Assembly (NCBI GenBank): GCA_022564295.1 | Contig: JADFLR010000027.1 | Coordinates: 1 to 55,667 of the forward strand | DNA length: 55,667 nucleotides | Reading direction: 5' to 3' | DNA from: Bacteroidota bacterium | Lineage (GTDB): Bacteria > Bacteroidota > Ignavibacteria > Ignavibacteriales > Ignavibacteriaceae | Shown: piece by piece, positions 27,342-36,231 of the stretch | How positions within the stretch are numbered: the stretch's first letter is position 1 | Layout of the letters: the number at the start of each line of letters is the position of its first letter | Made by a program: the position numbers and the translations under genes | Notes under the pieces: generated by a model | Seen by the model: the letters and a program-made list of their open reading frames with translations, nothing else | Told to the model about the DNA's origin: nothing | Database searches by the model: none

Positions 27342-30300
27342 TCAATCTTTATTCCATCCCGGAATTCTTCCCGGAGTCCAAGGTGCCTCGTATTGTTCCA
27401 TTTGTGCTTCAAGATTTTTCAAATCAACTTCAAGCAATCTTTTTAATTGCGTAAGAATCGGATCAAACTCTTCAGTGGCAACTTTGTAATTATCCCGCTG
27501 AGTTTGAGTTGGTGATGAAGTGGTTTTCCCCACTCCCCAGGCAATCTCGTTTAACCGGTCATAAATTGTGGGGAAAGTAGGTTCATGCCGTTGTGCGATT
27601 GTTTCATCTCTGTAAAGATGCTGAAGAATATCATCTGTTTCACTCTTTATTCTTAATGCATCATCCATTAAGCTGTTTGGTGCCCCGGGAGTTTGTTTGA
27701 TCGCATAAATAAGAACATCCATTTTTGCTTTAAGATCCTGTGTTGAATTCAATGCACCTTCTACTGCCCGGTTGAATTCCCAGAACTTCTTTTGGAACGC
27801 AACAAGCTCTGCCCTGTCATCTGCAGGCAGAGTTGTGTTTTGCAGTACCCTTGCTTCAAATGTTTGAGGACCAGCAATTTTTGTAAGATCTCCTTCCACT
27901 CTAATTAACATCTCAACTGAATACGTGCCCGGCATAACAGGTGTTCCGCTTTCATTTTTATCAGTTACTTTTTTAATGGGATTTGTATCCGCATATCTTA
28001 AATCCCAGGTAACCCGGTTAATTCCCGATTTAACACCTTCTTTTAATTTTCTTACTACTTTTCCATTTTCATCCGAGATAATAAAAAGTAGGTAGGACTT
28101 CTCCTCTCTATCTTCCAACCGAAGTTCATCCCAGCCTGGATAGTAAACAGGCTTATCTTCCTTAATCAATTCTTTTTCATTTTTCTGCCGCTCTGCTTTC
28201 CTCGTCTTCGGTGCTTCCTTCACGTAGTAAGTAAACGTTGCACCAAACGGTGGATTATCTGCTTTGAAGAAAGAGCTGCCGACACCGCCAAAAGTACCTC
28301 TGCGTTTAACGAACATTAAAGCGTCTTTAACGGGATATAAAATATTCTCCATCTCTTCCAGGTTTTTCTCATCAATCTCTCTTAAAGGTGCATAATTATC
28401 CAGCACATAAAATCCTCTTCCAAATGTACCGAGGACCAAATCGTTTTCTCTTCTTTGAATATCTATATCTCTTACCGCAATGGTTGGCAGCTCACCTTTT
28501 AACTGAATCCATTTCTTTCCGCCGTTAATTGTAAAGAACACACCATACTCGGTTCCAATGAAAAGTAGATCTGGTTTTTGGTGATCTTGAATAACTGAAT
28601 AAACAACGTAAGGTTCTTCCAAATCACCAGTAATTGATTGCCAGCTTTTTCCTCTATCTGTGCTCTTTAATACATAAGGTTTATAATCTGATTTTTTATG
28701 ATTGTCGAATGTAGCGTAAACTGTATTCTCATCGAATTGTGAAGTGCTCAAACAACTAACATAAGTTATCTCAGGAACGCCGGGAAACTTTTCAATCTTT
28801 CTCCATGTTTGTCCATCGTCTTCTGTTACTTGTATTAAACCGTCATCTGTTCCCACGTAAATTAATCCTTCAACCAAAGGAGATTCTGTCAACGAAACTA
28901 TATTGCCGTAAAATGATGTGGATGCATTTTTAGCAACAGCATCAACGCTCCACACTTTGCCCATCACTTCAAGTTTGTTCCTGTCAATTTGTCTTGTAAG
29001 ATCATCACTGATTGCCACCCAGCTATTACCACGGTCATCACTTCTGAAAAGTTTGTTTGCTGCAAAATACAATCTTGTATGGCTATGCGGAGAAATAATT
29101 AATGGTGAATCCCAGTTCCATCTGTAAGGTGCTTCATCTTTTCCTTCTTGTGGTTTAATGCTTATTCTCTCACCGCTTTTTTTATCATACCGGGCTAAAC
29201 CACCATACTGATACTGAGTGTAAACGATATTCGGATCGGTTGGATCGATTGCAGCTTCGTAACCATCGCCGCCAAGAGTTGGAATCCAATCAGCGTTTAC
29301 TATACCTTCATTATTAATTGTTTGCGATGGTACTCCCATACTGTTATTATCCTGTGTGCCGCCGTAAACCCAATAGAAAGGTTCGGAATTATCAACACTC
29401 ACTCTGTAAAATTGTGTGATGGGAAGATTGCCTTTGAACAGCCACGTTTTAGCACCGTCGAATGTTTCATAAATTCCGCCATCACCGCCAATTAAAAAGT
29501 GATCTGTATTATCCGGGTTTATCCACAAAGCATGATCATCAACATGCCGGGCCTTGTTGCCAATATTGTTAAAAGTTTTACCTCCATCGGTAGAAACTTT
29601 TGTACGTGTATCTAGCGAATAGATTTTATTTACATCTTTTGGGTCACAAAATATTTCGTTGTAGTATTGTGCGCTCGATGTTTTATAATCGTTTGTTTTC
29701 TTCCAAGAAGCACCTCTGTTTGTTGATTTATAAAAACCACCTTTCTCACGCGCTTCTATAATTGCAAAAACATAATCGGGATTAACAAGTGAAATAGCCA
29801 AGCCAATTCTTCCAACATCTCCAGAAGGTAAGCCGGACTCAAGCTTATCCCATGTAGTACCAGCATCCGTTGATTTATAAATTGCACTTTCTGGTCCGCC
29901 GTTAAGTAAAACCCAAACGTGCCTTCTTCTCTGGTAAGAAGCTGCATAAAGCACATCCGGATTTCGCGGATCCATAACAACATCGGTTACACCTGTATTT
30001 TCACTTATATAAAGAACGGAATCCCATGTAGCACCATAATCGGTGGATTTGTAAAGTCCGCGCTGACCACCAGGTCCCCACAAAGGTCCCTGTGCAGCAA
30101 CGTAAATTACTTTTGAATCTCTTGGGTCAACCAAGATTTTAGCAATATGCTCCGATTTCTTCAACCCGATATTTTTAAAACTCTTTCCACCGTCTTCCGA
30201 TCTGTATATACCATCGCCCCAGGAAACAGAACGCTGACTGTTGTTCTCACCTGTCCCAACATAAACAACGTGCGGATTATTAGGATCGAGTGTAACACAA

Positions 30301-30605
30301 CCAATTGAGTACGAATCGTATTTATCAAATATCGGATCCCATGTTGTGCCTGAATTTGTAGTCTTCCAAACATTTCCGGATGCAACGGAAACATAAAACT
30401 CGTGATAGTTATTCGGATTAACAGCAAAGTCTGTAACACGTCCGGATGTAATAGCCGGACCAAGCAAACGAAATTTTAATCCGTTAAACGTTGATGATTT
30501 ATAAGGAGATTTATCTTCTTCTTTTTCATCATCATCGTTTTGTGCGAAAATAGAAGTTGATGTGATTAAAACTGCAAGTAAAATGATGGATATCTTTTTG
30601 ATCAT
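27342..30605 (-). CDS. Large secreted BNR / sortilin-like (VPS10-type) beta-propeller protein
   Basis: 1087 residues from ATG 30605 (AAAGGTG 6 bases before it; the ATG at 30620 is the ribosome site itself). Signal peptide (IILLAVLITSTSIFAQ), then an acidic stretch, then ~700 residues of repeated propeller blades with Asp-box motifs such as SEDGGKSF, STDYGATW, STNRGASW and SDDRGNSW. A C-terminal part (~790-1087) has a beta domain and a helical end. Proteins of this type are often labelled glycosyl hydrolase, but no catalytic residues are evident. Extracellular or periplasmic. No T9SS tail is seen; it ends APWTPGRIPGWNKD. Confidence 0.88.
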   Translation of the reverse strand: MIKKISIILLAVLITSTSIFAQNDDDEKEEDKSPYKSSTFNGLKFRLLGPAITSGRVTDFAVNPNNYHEFYVSVASGNVWKTTNSGTTWDPIFDKYDSYSIGCVTLDPNNPHVVYVGTGENNSQRSVSWGDGIYRSEDGGKSFKNIGLKKSEHIAKILVDPRDSKVIYVAAQGPLWGPGGQRGLYKSTDYGATWDSVLYISENTGVTDVVMDPRNPDVLYAASYQRRRHVWVLLNGGPESAIYKSTDAGTTWDKLESGLPSGDVGRIGLAISLVNPDYVFAIIEAREKGGFYKSTNRGASWKKTNDYKTSSAQYYNEIFCDPKDVNKIYSLDTRTKVSTDGGKTFNNIGNKARHVDDHALWINPDNTDHFLIGGDGGIYETFDGAKTWLFKGNLPITQFYRVSVDNSEPFYWVYGGTQDNNSMGVPSQTINNEGIVNADWIPTLGGDGYEAAIDPTDPNIVYTQYQYGGLARYDKKSGERISIKPQEGKDEAPYRWNWDSPLIISPHSHTRLYFAANKLFRSDDRGNSWVAISDDLTRQIDRNKLEVMGKVWSVDAVAKNASTSFYGNIVSLTESPLVEGLIYVGTDDGLIQVTEDDGQTWRKIEKFPGVPEITYVSCLSTSQFDENTVYATFDNHKKSDYKPYVLKSTDRGKSWQSITGDLEEPYVVYSVIQDHQKPDLLFIGTEYGVFFTINGGKKWIQLKGELPTIAVRDIDIQRRENDLVLGTFGRGFYVLDNYAPLREIDEKNLEEMENILYPVKDALMFVKRRGTFGGVGSSFFKADNPPFGATFTYYVKEAPKTRKAERQKNEKELIKEDKPVYYPGWDELRLEDREEKSYLLFIISDENGKVVRKLKEGVKSGINRVTWDLRYADTNPIKKVTDKNESGTPVMPGTYSVEMLIRVEGDLTKIAGPQTFEARVLQNTTLPADDRAELVAFQKKFWEFNRAVEGALNSTQDLKAKMDVLIYAIKQTPGAPNSLMDDALRIKSETDDILQHLYRDETIAQRHEPTFPTIYDRLNEIAWGVGKTTSSPTQTQRDNYKVATEEFDPILTQLKRLLEVDLKNLEAQMEQYEAPWTPGRIPGWNKD

Positions 30606-30784
30606 AACAGCACCTTTCAAATGAAAATTGGAGTGGATAATGAAGATTTTTGAAAACTCATATCAAAAATTAGAGAAAGATGAGAAGGAATTCAATATGA
30701 ATTTAATAAGTGAGAGGGTTTTTTAAGAACCATTTATAGTGCGTATATCTACCTGCGGTATCAAATTGGGAACAATGAAGGAAG

Positions 30785-30870
30785 TGTCATTCCCGCAAAA
30801 GCGGGAATCTCAGTTATAGTGATAGATTCCCAATCAAGCCTGCCTACCGTTAGGCAGGTTGGGAATGACA
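30785..30870. repeat. TGTCATTCCCG...GGGAATGACA dispersed palindromic repeat
   Basis: 86 bases bounded by TGTCATTCCC and GGGAATGACA. Inside lie two hairpins: TCCCGC-AAAA-GCGGGA near 30791 and GCCTGCC-TACCGTTA-GGCAGG near 30839. This type of element is found scattered between genes of many environmental bacteria. Confidence 0.75.
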
Positions 30871-30897
30871 GGGGATGTGATATACTCACAAGAATGT

Positions 30898-30963
30898 TTA
30901 GCAGCAACCCCCGCATCGTAAAAGTAAGTTGATTCTGAAATGAAAACATCATCTCTTTAGGTT
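30898..30963 (-). pseudogene. 3' remnant of a second ArsM-like gene
   Basis: On the reverse strand this stretch reads LKRDDVFISESTYFYD, then, after a one-base deletion, GGCC and TAA. The intact gene at 31596-32570 ends LERDDIFISESTYFYD, GGGCC, TAA. 26 bases are identical (30919-30944 with 31618-31643). Only ~20 codons survive. Confidence 0.75.
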
Positions 30964-31021
30964 ATGAAATATCACGGATTATTGCAAATTTAAAACTATA
31001 AGAAATAGGAATCTCGTTACT

Positions 31022-31582
31022 ATGTATAAACTAACTCTTCTTATAGGAATACTTACCTTAACAGCTAACTCTCAGCAAATAAAATCTGTTAAAGAATCTA
31101 TTTATAATAACCCGATAATACATACGGACTCATCCTTTTTTTCGGATACTACTGAAATGCGAATAGAAAATTATTGGGGATTCCACTTGGGGTATTTTCC
31201 TGATATGAATAGTGAATTATATGTTTCATCTGGAATTGGTTTTACGCTTAATATGGAGAACTATAGTGGCAGTACACTTAACTGGGGTTGGTATTTTATT
31301 TTTAGAAAAACTTTTAAGGACGATAGAGAAAATCAAAAGACAGGAAGTGCATCACTTGGTGCAAGTTTAAGTTATCATTTCTCAAGTAATCAAAATTCTC
31401 TATTAATAAAAATTGGCTTTGGATTGAGAACTCCGAACTACGTTCATATTTCGACACCTTTTAGCATCGTGTATCAATTTCCAATCAATAAGGATTTACT
31501 ACTTTCGATCTCAATTATTGAAGAGATTATTCATTTCAGAGGTTTTGCACTACCACTTATTAGTGTTGGAATTGTTTTCTGA
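31022..31582 (+). CDS. Exported hypothetical protein, possible outer-membrane beta-barrel
   Basis: 186 residues. Short signal peptide (LTLLIGILTLTANSQQ). The mature part alternates polar and hydrophobic residues with many Tyr, Trp and Phe, as in beta-strands (LNWGWYFIFRKTF; LGASLSYHFSS; LLIKIGFGLRTP), and ends in Phe (GIVF), a common outer-membrane protein ending. No family recognised. It stands between the intact ArsM gene and the remnant of its second copy. The ribosome site is weak. Confidence 0.6.
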   Translation: MYKLTLLIGILTLTANSQQIKSVKESIYNNPIIHTDSSFFSDTTEMRIENYWGFHLGYFPDMNSELYVSSGIGFTLNMENYSGSTLNWGWYFIFRKTFKDDRENQKTGSASLGASLSYHFSSNQNSLLIKIGFGLRTPNYVHISTPFSIVYQFPINKDLLLSISIIEEIIHFRGFALPLISVGIVF

Positions 31583-31595
31583 AAAAAATCATTTT

Positions 31596-32570
31596 TTAAC
31601 AACACCCACCGCCATCATAAAAGTAAGTTGATTCTGAAATGAAGATGTCATCTCTTTCTAAGGAGAGAAAATCACCGGCAGTTTTATCGCAAATAGATAA
31701 CGGTTGATTCTGCAAAAGGATGTGTCCTTTTTTATCATCAAATAATTCATCTTCACCATAATAAATTGCTGTCTTCCCTGTAAAAACACATGCACCGTCT
31801 TCGGGCATTGGATCTTTTATTGCGCAGATCTCAACGCTTTCGATAAAAATTAATTCATTTGTATCATAATGTTTTGGGTCGAGTAATCGGTAAGGTCTTT
31901 TTGCCCTTACTTCAATCGTTCCAAAACCGATTGATGTTAATCTTTTTAAATATTCGTTTAACGGAATAGCGCCGCTTAAACATAGTGCGCGAAGCCGCGC
32001 ATCATTTTTAAGATTCTCCGGTATTAACCGTTCGCAAACGGGATCGGAAATAACAAGTCTTCCGTGTGGTTTTAAAACACGAAACATTTCTTTTAATGCT
32101 GTTTTAAGTTCTTCATCGTGAAAGATATTAAACAAACAGTTTTGTGCAGCAACATCAATCGTTTCATCTTCTATCGGCAAGTTTAATGCATCACCATCTC
32201 TAAGATCAACAAAATCAGAACTAAACCAGTTGTTGGATTTTTCAGCTTCGGTTAAATTAGTTCTGCAGGCATTTATCATTTCAATTACAGGATCGATTCC
32301 AATTACTCTATTTCGTTTCCTGCTGAAATAAGAAAATTGAAGAACTTCCATACCACCCCCTACACCAACGTAAAGAATTGATGGATCGTTTACGAGGTCT
32401 CTTGGGTTAACCGTAGAGCCGCAGCCGTAATTCATTTCAAGCATCTTTTCCGGAATGGTTAAATCTGGTAACTGCCAGATTGGTGTTGTGGTGCAGCACA
32501 ATCCTTTATCCGGATTTAATGCAGCTTCTTTATAAACATCTTTGGCTGTTGATAAGTAAGAGTCTCTCAT
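31596..32570 (-). CDS. arsM: ArsM-type arsenite methyltransferase (arsenosugar type)
   Basis: 324 residues. N-terminal block VYKEAALNPDKGLCCTTTP with C25/C26 and MNYGCGS with C50 matches ArsM proteins linked to arsenosugar biosynthesis. SAM motif I is YVGVGGGMEVLQF (~67-79), followed by VIGIDP; AAQNCLFNIF gives a further Cys near 150, and the tail ends GGGCC. These cysteines would bind trivalent arsenic. Known family members methylate arsenite with S-adenosylmethionine. The usual partner, a radical SAM ArsS, is not in the window. The 3' end exists a second time as a remnant 650 bases away. Cytoplasmic. Confidence 0.85.
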   Translation of the reverse strand: MRDSYLSTAKDVYKEAALNPDKGLCCTTTPIWQLPDLTIPEKMLEMNYGCGSTVNPRDLVNDPSILYVGVGGGMEVLQFSYFSRKRNRVIGIDPVIEMINACRTNLTEAEKSNNWFSSDFVDLRDGDALNLPIEDETIDVAAQNCLFNIFHDEELKTALKEMFRVLKPHGRLVISDPVCERLIPENLKNDARLRALCLSGAIPLNEYLKRLTSIGFGTIEVRAKRPYRLLDPKHYDTNELIFIESVEICAIKDPMPEDGACVFTGKTAIYYGEDELFDDKKGHILLQNQPLSICDKTAGDFLSLERDDIFISESTYFYDGGGCC

Positions 32571-32713
32571 TCTTTATAATTTTATTGTTGTTGTGATTAA
32601 AAGTGCTGCAAATTTACATAAAAAGATATTAAAAGAAATAGATAAATCAAGTTTTTGTCTTGTATCAGACATAGTTAACTTTGCCCAAAACAAATAATTA
32701 ATTGGAGTAAGTA

Positions 32714-33418
32714 ATGAATATTAAAAACTCAGCTTTTCTAATAACGGGCGGAAGTGCAGGGATAGGTAAAGCGACTGCAAAAATGTTAGCGGATAAGAGA
32801 GGGAGGGTTGCTATAACCGGAAGGGATAAATCGAAACTTGAAAAAGTAGCAAATGAAATCGGTGCTTTCCCGATTCATGCCGATGCCGCTAAAGAAGAAG
32901 ATGTTAATAAAACATATGAATTATTTTTAAAGGAATTCGGTAAACTTGATTGCTTAATAAACAATGCCGGCATTGGCGGTGGCTGGGGAGAAATAACAGA
33001 ACTGGATATGAATGCATTTCACGATGTTTATGCGGTAAATGTTTTTGGCGCAGCGATGATGGGAAGCAAAGCTGCACAGATATTCAAAAAGCAGAATTAC
33101 GGAAATATAGTTAACATTGCTTCAACCGCTGCACTAAAAGGATATGCTAATGGTACAGTTTATGCCTCATCTAAATTTGCGCTAAGAGGAATGACACAAT
33201 GCTGGCAGGCAGATCTGAGAAAATATAATGTAAGGGTTATTCTCATAAATCCAAGTGAAGTTACTACTGCTTTTGGAAGCAGCGAAAGAGTTGAGCGCGA
33301 AGAAGTTTCTAATAAATTAAGAAGTGAAGAAATTGCTCATACAATCTTATCCACTTTAGAAATGGATAGCAGAGGATTCATTCCCGAAGTTACCGTTTGG
33401 GCAACTAATCCGTTTTGA
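32714..33418 (+). CDS. Short-chain dehydrogenase/reductase
   Basis: 234 residues; GGAGTAAG precedes the ATG. Classical SDR motifs: TGGSAGIG near residues 11-18, NNAGIGG near 85, and a catalytic YASSK preceded by Ser in NIASTAA. VAITGRD suggests NADP(H). Length is that of the classical short type. The substrate cannot be inferred. It is divergent from the ArsM gene, with a 143-base gap. Confidence 0.9.
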   Translation: MNIKNSAFLITGGSAGIGKATAKMLADKRGRVAITGRDKSKLEKVANEIGAFPIHADAAKEEDVNKTYELFLKEFGKLDCLINNAGIGGGWGEITELDMNAFHDVYAVNVFGAAMMGSKAAQIFKKQNYGNIVNIASTAALKGYANGTVYASSKFALRGMTQCWQADLRKYNVRVILINPSEVTTAFGSSERVEREEVSNKLRSEEIAHTILSTLEMDSRGFIPEVTVWATNPF

Positions 33419-33524
33419 TTTGTTCGTGAAACCGTGTGATCTTAGTGTCTGAGTAGTAGGAAAATTTACCAATAAGGCACTTAAAGCACTAAGGAACACT
33501 TATTATTATAAAACCAATGTAATT

Positions 33525-34157
33525 ATGAAAAATGAAAATAAAATCCCCCAATGGCTCAAATGGGCAAGAGAAATTCAGCATCTAAGCCAAACAGGATCAG
33601 CATTTGCCGTTACTGATTATGAAAAACAGCGTTACAAAAGATTTACTGAAATAACTGCAGAAATCGTTGAGTATCATACTCTACTTGAAAAGGAAGCAGT
33701 AAAAAAAGTGATGATGAAACAACCCGGCTACGCAACTCCAAAAATTGATGTGCGGGCAGCAGTTATAAAAGACGATAAGATTCTTTTAGTTCAGGAAATA
33801 TCGGATGAAAGATGGGCAATGCCCGGCGGCTGGGCTGATGTGGGAGACATTCCTTCAGAAGTGGCAGAAAGAGAAACGAAAGAGGAAAGCGGCTACGATG
33901 TAAAACCACTAAAACTAATTGGTGTATTTGATGCAAACCGTCTGGGCGGACAGTTGGAATTTTTTCATGCTTTCAAAATTGTTTTCCTTTGTGAGCTTAT
34001 GGGAGGTGAAGCTGTGACGAGTGATGAAACTCAGGATGTCAGCTTTTTTAGTTTTGATGATCTTCCACGGTTATCGCTTAACAGGACAAACGATAAACAT
34101 ATAAAGGAAATTCTCGCTCACCTGAAAGACCCGCAAAGATCAACTTATTTTGATTGA
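33525..34157 (+). CDS. Nudix hydrolase with Nudix_N-type N-terminal domain
   Basis: 210 residues. An N-terminal helical part (~8-65, KWAREIQHLSQTGSAFA) is typical of a Nudix subgroup. The Nudix box lies near 103-125: GGWADVGDIPSE, then VAERETKEESGY, including the REx2EExG core. KIVFLCELMGGEA is the expected late strand. Family members hydrolyse nucleoside diphosphates linked to another group, for example ADP-ribose. Exact substrate unknown. Cytoplasmic. Confidence 0.9.
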   Translation: MKNENKIPQWLKWAREIQHLSQTGSAFAVTDYEKQRYKRFTEITAEIVEYHTLLEKEAVKKVMMKQPGYATPKIDVRAAVIKDDKILLVQEISDERWAMPGGWADVGDIPSEVAERETKEESGYDVKPLKLIGVFDANRLGGQLEFFHAFKIVFLCELMGGEAVTSDETQDVSFFSFDDLPRLSLNRTNDKHIKEILAHLKDPQRSTYFD

Positions 34158-34215
34158 TAAATTGTCTAAATAGAGTTTGTTCGCCCCATTTTATTTTTAA
34201 ATGAAAGGATTATTA

Positions 34216-34557
34216 ATGGTTAAAGAAATTGTTTTAATGAATATTAATGTTGAACTAACAAGAGCAAAGAAAGCCCTGGAAGAAAGTAATATTGGTATGG
34301 CAAGGGTTTGCGCCCGGCGGGCTTGTGGAATTTCAATTTCTTTTTGGCTGGTGGATAATCCACGCCAGGGCTATGGAGCATCTGCTATGAACCAACTGAG
34401 AAATATTCAATCGGACGACACAGTTCTGAAGGAAGTTAAAGGTGCTGCTGAACGATTAACAACTCATGTTACAAATCAATCTGATTCGCCGTTTACTGAT
34501 GACCCGATTGCAGATGCGAAGATCATAACAAATTACTTTTTGAATATGAAATCCTAA
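34216..34557 (+). CDS. Small helical protein, HEPN-like
   Basis: 113 residues from ATG 34216, which has AAAGGAT 6 bases upstream; the ATG at 34201 has no site. The helix pattern ELTRAKKALEESNIGMARVC, then ARRACGISISFWL, is what HEPN and related four-helix proteins show, but the canonical Rx4-6H motif is not present. A regulatory or RNA-related role is only inference. Probably cytoplasmic. 44 bases after the Nudix gene if counted from 34201, so co-transcription is possible. Confidence 0.6.
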   Translation: MVKEIVLMNINVELTRAKKALEESNIGMARVCARRACGISISFWLVDNPRQGYGASAMNQLRNIQSDDTVLKEVKGAAERLTTHVTNQSDSPFTDDPIADAKIITNYFLNMKS

Positions 34558-34644
34558 CTCGAAATTTGAGTTTCATTGTTTTATAGCTGGTCGGAGATTA
34601 TTTTTTTCACAATATCTCAACGTCAACAAAAAATAATCAACTAA

Positions 34645-35595
34645 CTATTTTGCCGGCGATGGTTTTGCTTTTCTGTTTTTTCTTTTCTCTTCCTGTCTGA
34701 ATGTGTCATCATTATTTACGTTTGGATTTGCCTTTGAATCAACCTCATTAACAAACCAGAATCTTTTATTTTTAAAGTCAGGAGGCAAATCCCCAATTGC
34801 CCAGCCGGGATATGTTGTTTCGAGAAAGTAGTATTTCTTTCCGTTGAAGATTTTATAATTCCCTCGTGTTGAAATTCTAACACCGAGCATAGCATGTTTA
34901 TATTTTTGGCTCCACATCATGGCACAGTCAATTCCCATTCTTTCCAACAGAACGTATAAAAGAATTGCTTTTGTATCGCAATCTCCAAACTTTTTTGCCA
35001 ATGCAGCCAACGGCGAAAGAAGATCGAGCGTTCCGCCCGGGCGGTCATATTTTATATTTTGTACAAATGAAATAACGAATAAAAGTTTATCGTTATCCGA
35101 CATATTTTCATTTCTAAATACTTCGTTGAATCCTTTGGCAATAGTTTTTAACTGCGGAAAAGATCTTTCGTAAACAATTTGATAAATTCTTGCCCATACG
35201 TATTGAGCTTGAATTTCAGGATCTCTGTAATCGTAACGCGGATTAAGACCAAATTCTTCAAATGTCATCCCGCCGATCCGGTCTATCAAACTAATTGCTT
35301 TTCTTACTTCGTTTGCCAGCAACCTAAACGTGAGATTGTACTTCTTCTTTGTTAAGTTGTTGCTAACAAACTTCCACGAGAAGGATGCATTGATAATCTT
35401 TTCTGTTGTTAAGCTGTCCATCTCAATTGTGTAATTCACTTTTGCAATTTTGCTGAAATCAAATTCAGGGAATTCAATTGATGACAGCATTGAAACTATC
35501 AATACAAAAAAGATGAGCACCGAAAAACATCCGCCGAAAACTCCCTTTAGGCAACCGCTGCGGGACGACTTCCGTTTATAAGTCCGGTAAGCCAT
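34645..35595 (-). CDS. Membrane-anchored transglutaminase-like cysteine protein
   Basis: 316 residues. N-terminal basic stretch, one membrane helix (~23-42, FSVLIFFVLIVSML), then a ~250-residue domain outside the cytoplasm. The transglutaminase-like triad is visible: Cys in FGDCDTKAILL, His in KYKHAMLGV, and an acidic residue in FLETTYPG. The tail is very basic (KRKNRKAKPSPAK). Such proteins act as peptidases or crosslinkers. The gene follows the DUF350 gene with only 2 bases between stop and start, so the two are translated together. Confidence 0.8.
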   Translation of the reverse strand: MAYRTYKRKSSRSGCLKGVFGGCFSVLIFFVLIVSMLSSIEFPEFDFSKIAKVNYTIEMDSLTTEKIINASFSWKFVSNNLTKKKYNLTFRLLANEVRKAISLIDRIGGMTFEEFGLNPRYDYRDPEIQAQYVWARIYQIVYERSFPQLKTIAKGFNEVFRNENMSDNDKLLFVISFVQNIKYDRPGGTLDLLSPLAALAKKFGDCDTKAILLYVLLERMGIDCAMMWSQKYKHAMLGVRISTRGNYKIFNGKKYYFLETTYPGWAIGDLPPDFKNKRFWFVNEVDSKANPNVNNDDTFRQEEKRKNRKAKPSPAK

Positions 35596-35597
35596 AA

Positions 35598-36137
35598 TCA
35601 GCCGCCAATATCAATGAAAGAAACAGGCGGGAATGGAATAAGTGCATCAAGCATTGTGCGTAAACCCGGCTCAAGCAATAATGCAATTGCTATTATTATC
35701 ACCGAAAGAAAAATACTAACTGCAATGTTGTTTTCTTTTATTTCTTTTAACTCATCAAGGTCTTTTGTAAGACGCATAAAAATAAGCAGTGCAACATAAA
35801 CTGCAGCAAATGCAATTATTCCAGCCAGCACAATATGCCCAAGCATTAAGAATGCTGTTTTTACGTAAGTCATTAATACTGCTTCGGGATTGCGAAGCGT
35901 ATTGCTGAAAATAGTTATAGCTGTCTCAATTGAATTCCTGACAACAATTATTATTGCAAGTACAATTGCACCGTTAAGAATTGCAACGGCAACGTTGTTG
36001 TTTTTAAGTTCTTCGGTTTCATTTATACCACGGGTAAGTTTTTGAAAAACCTTTGACGCCGAGTAAACAAAGAGTATCCCTAAAAACAATGAAAGAAGAA
36101 TTTGAACTAAACCGGTTATGAGTAATATTATATCCAT
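35598..36137 (-). CDS. DUF350 membrane protein (two repeats)
   Basis: 179 residues with about four to six membrane segments. Two DUF350 units are visible, each with a polar NNNVAVAI / ENNIAVSI motif before a hydrophobic helix (residues ~46-54 and ~136-144). The ATG follows GAGGTAAT. The E. coli homologue YjfL is a membrane protein of unknown function in a stress-type operon. It is the first gene of a two-gene operon with the transglutaminase-like gene; a joint role at the membrane is inferred. Confidence 0.8.
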   Translation of the reverse strand: MDIILLITGLVQILLSLFLGILFVYSASKVFQKLTRGINETEELKNNNVAVAILNGAIVLAIIIVVRNSIETAITIFSNTLRNPEAVLMTYVKTAFLMLGHIVLAGIIAFAAVYVALLIFMRLTKDLDELKEIKENNIAVSIFLSVIIIAIALLLEPGLRTMLDALIPFPPVSFIDIGG

Positions 36138-36231
36138 AATTACCTCTGTTATTATACTTTAAAATCCAATTGTAATATAAAGTTAAAATAAATTGATTTT
36201 ATATTTAATACTAAATCAGTAAAATTGCAGT

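Larger units (their letters stand above)
30606..31021. other. Intergenic region with repeat and gene remnant
   Basis: About 415 bases between the BNR gene and the small beta-barrel gene. It holds a complete dispersed repeat (30785-30870) and the remnant of a second ArsM-like gene (30898-30963). No intact gene is seen. Confidence 0.6.
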
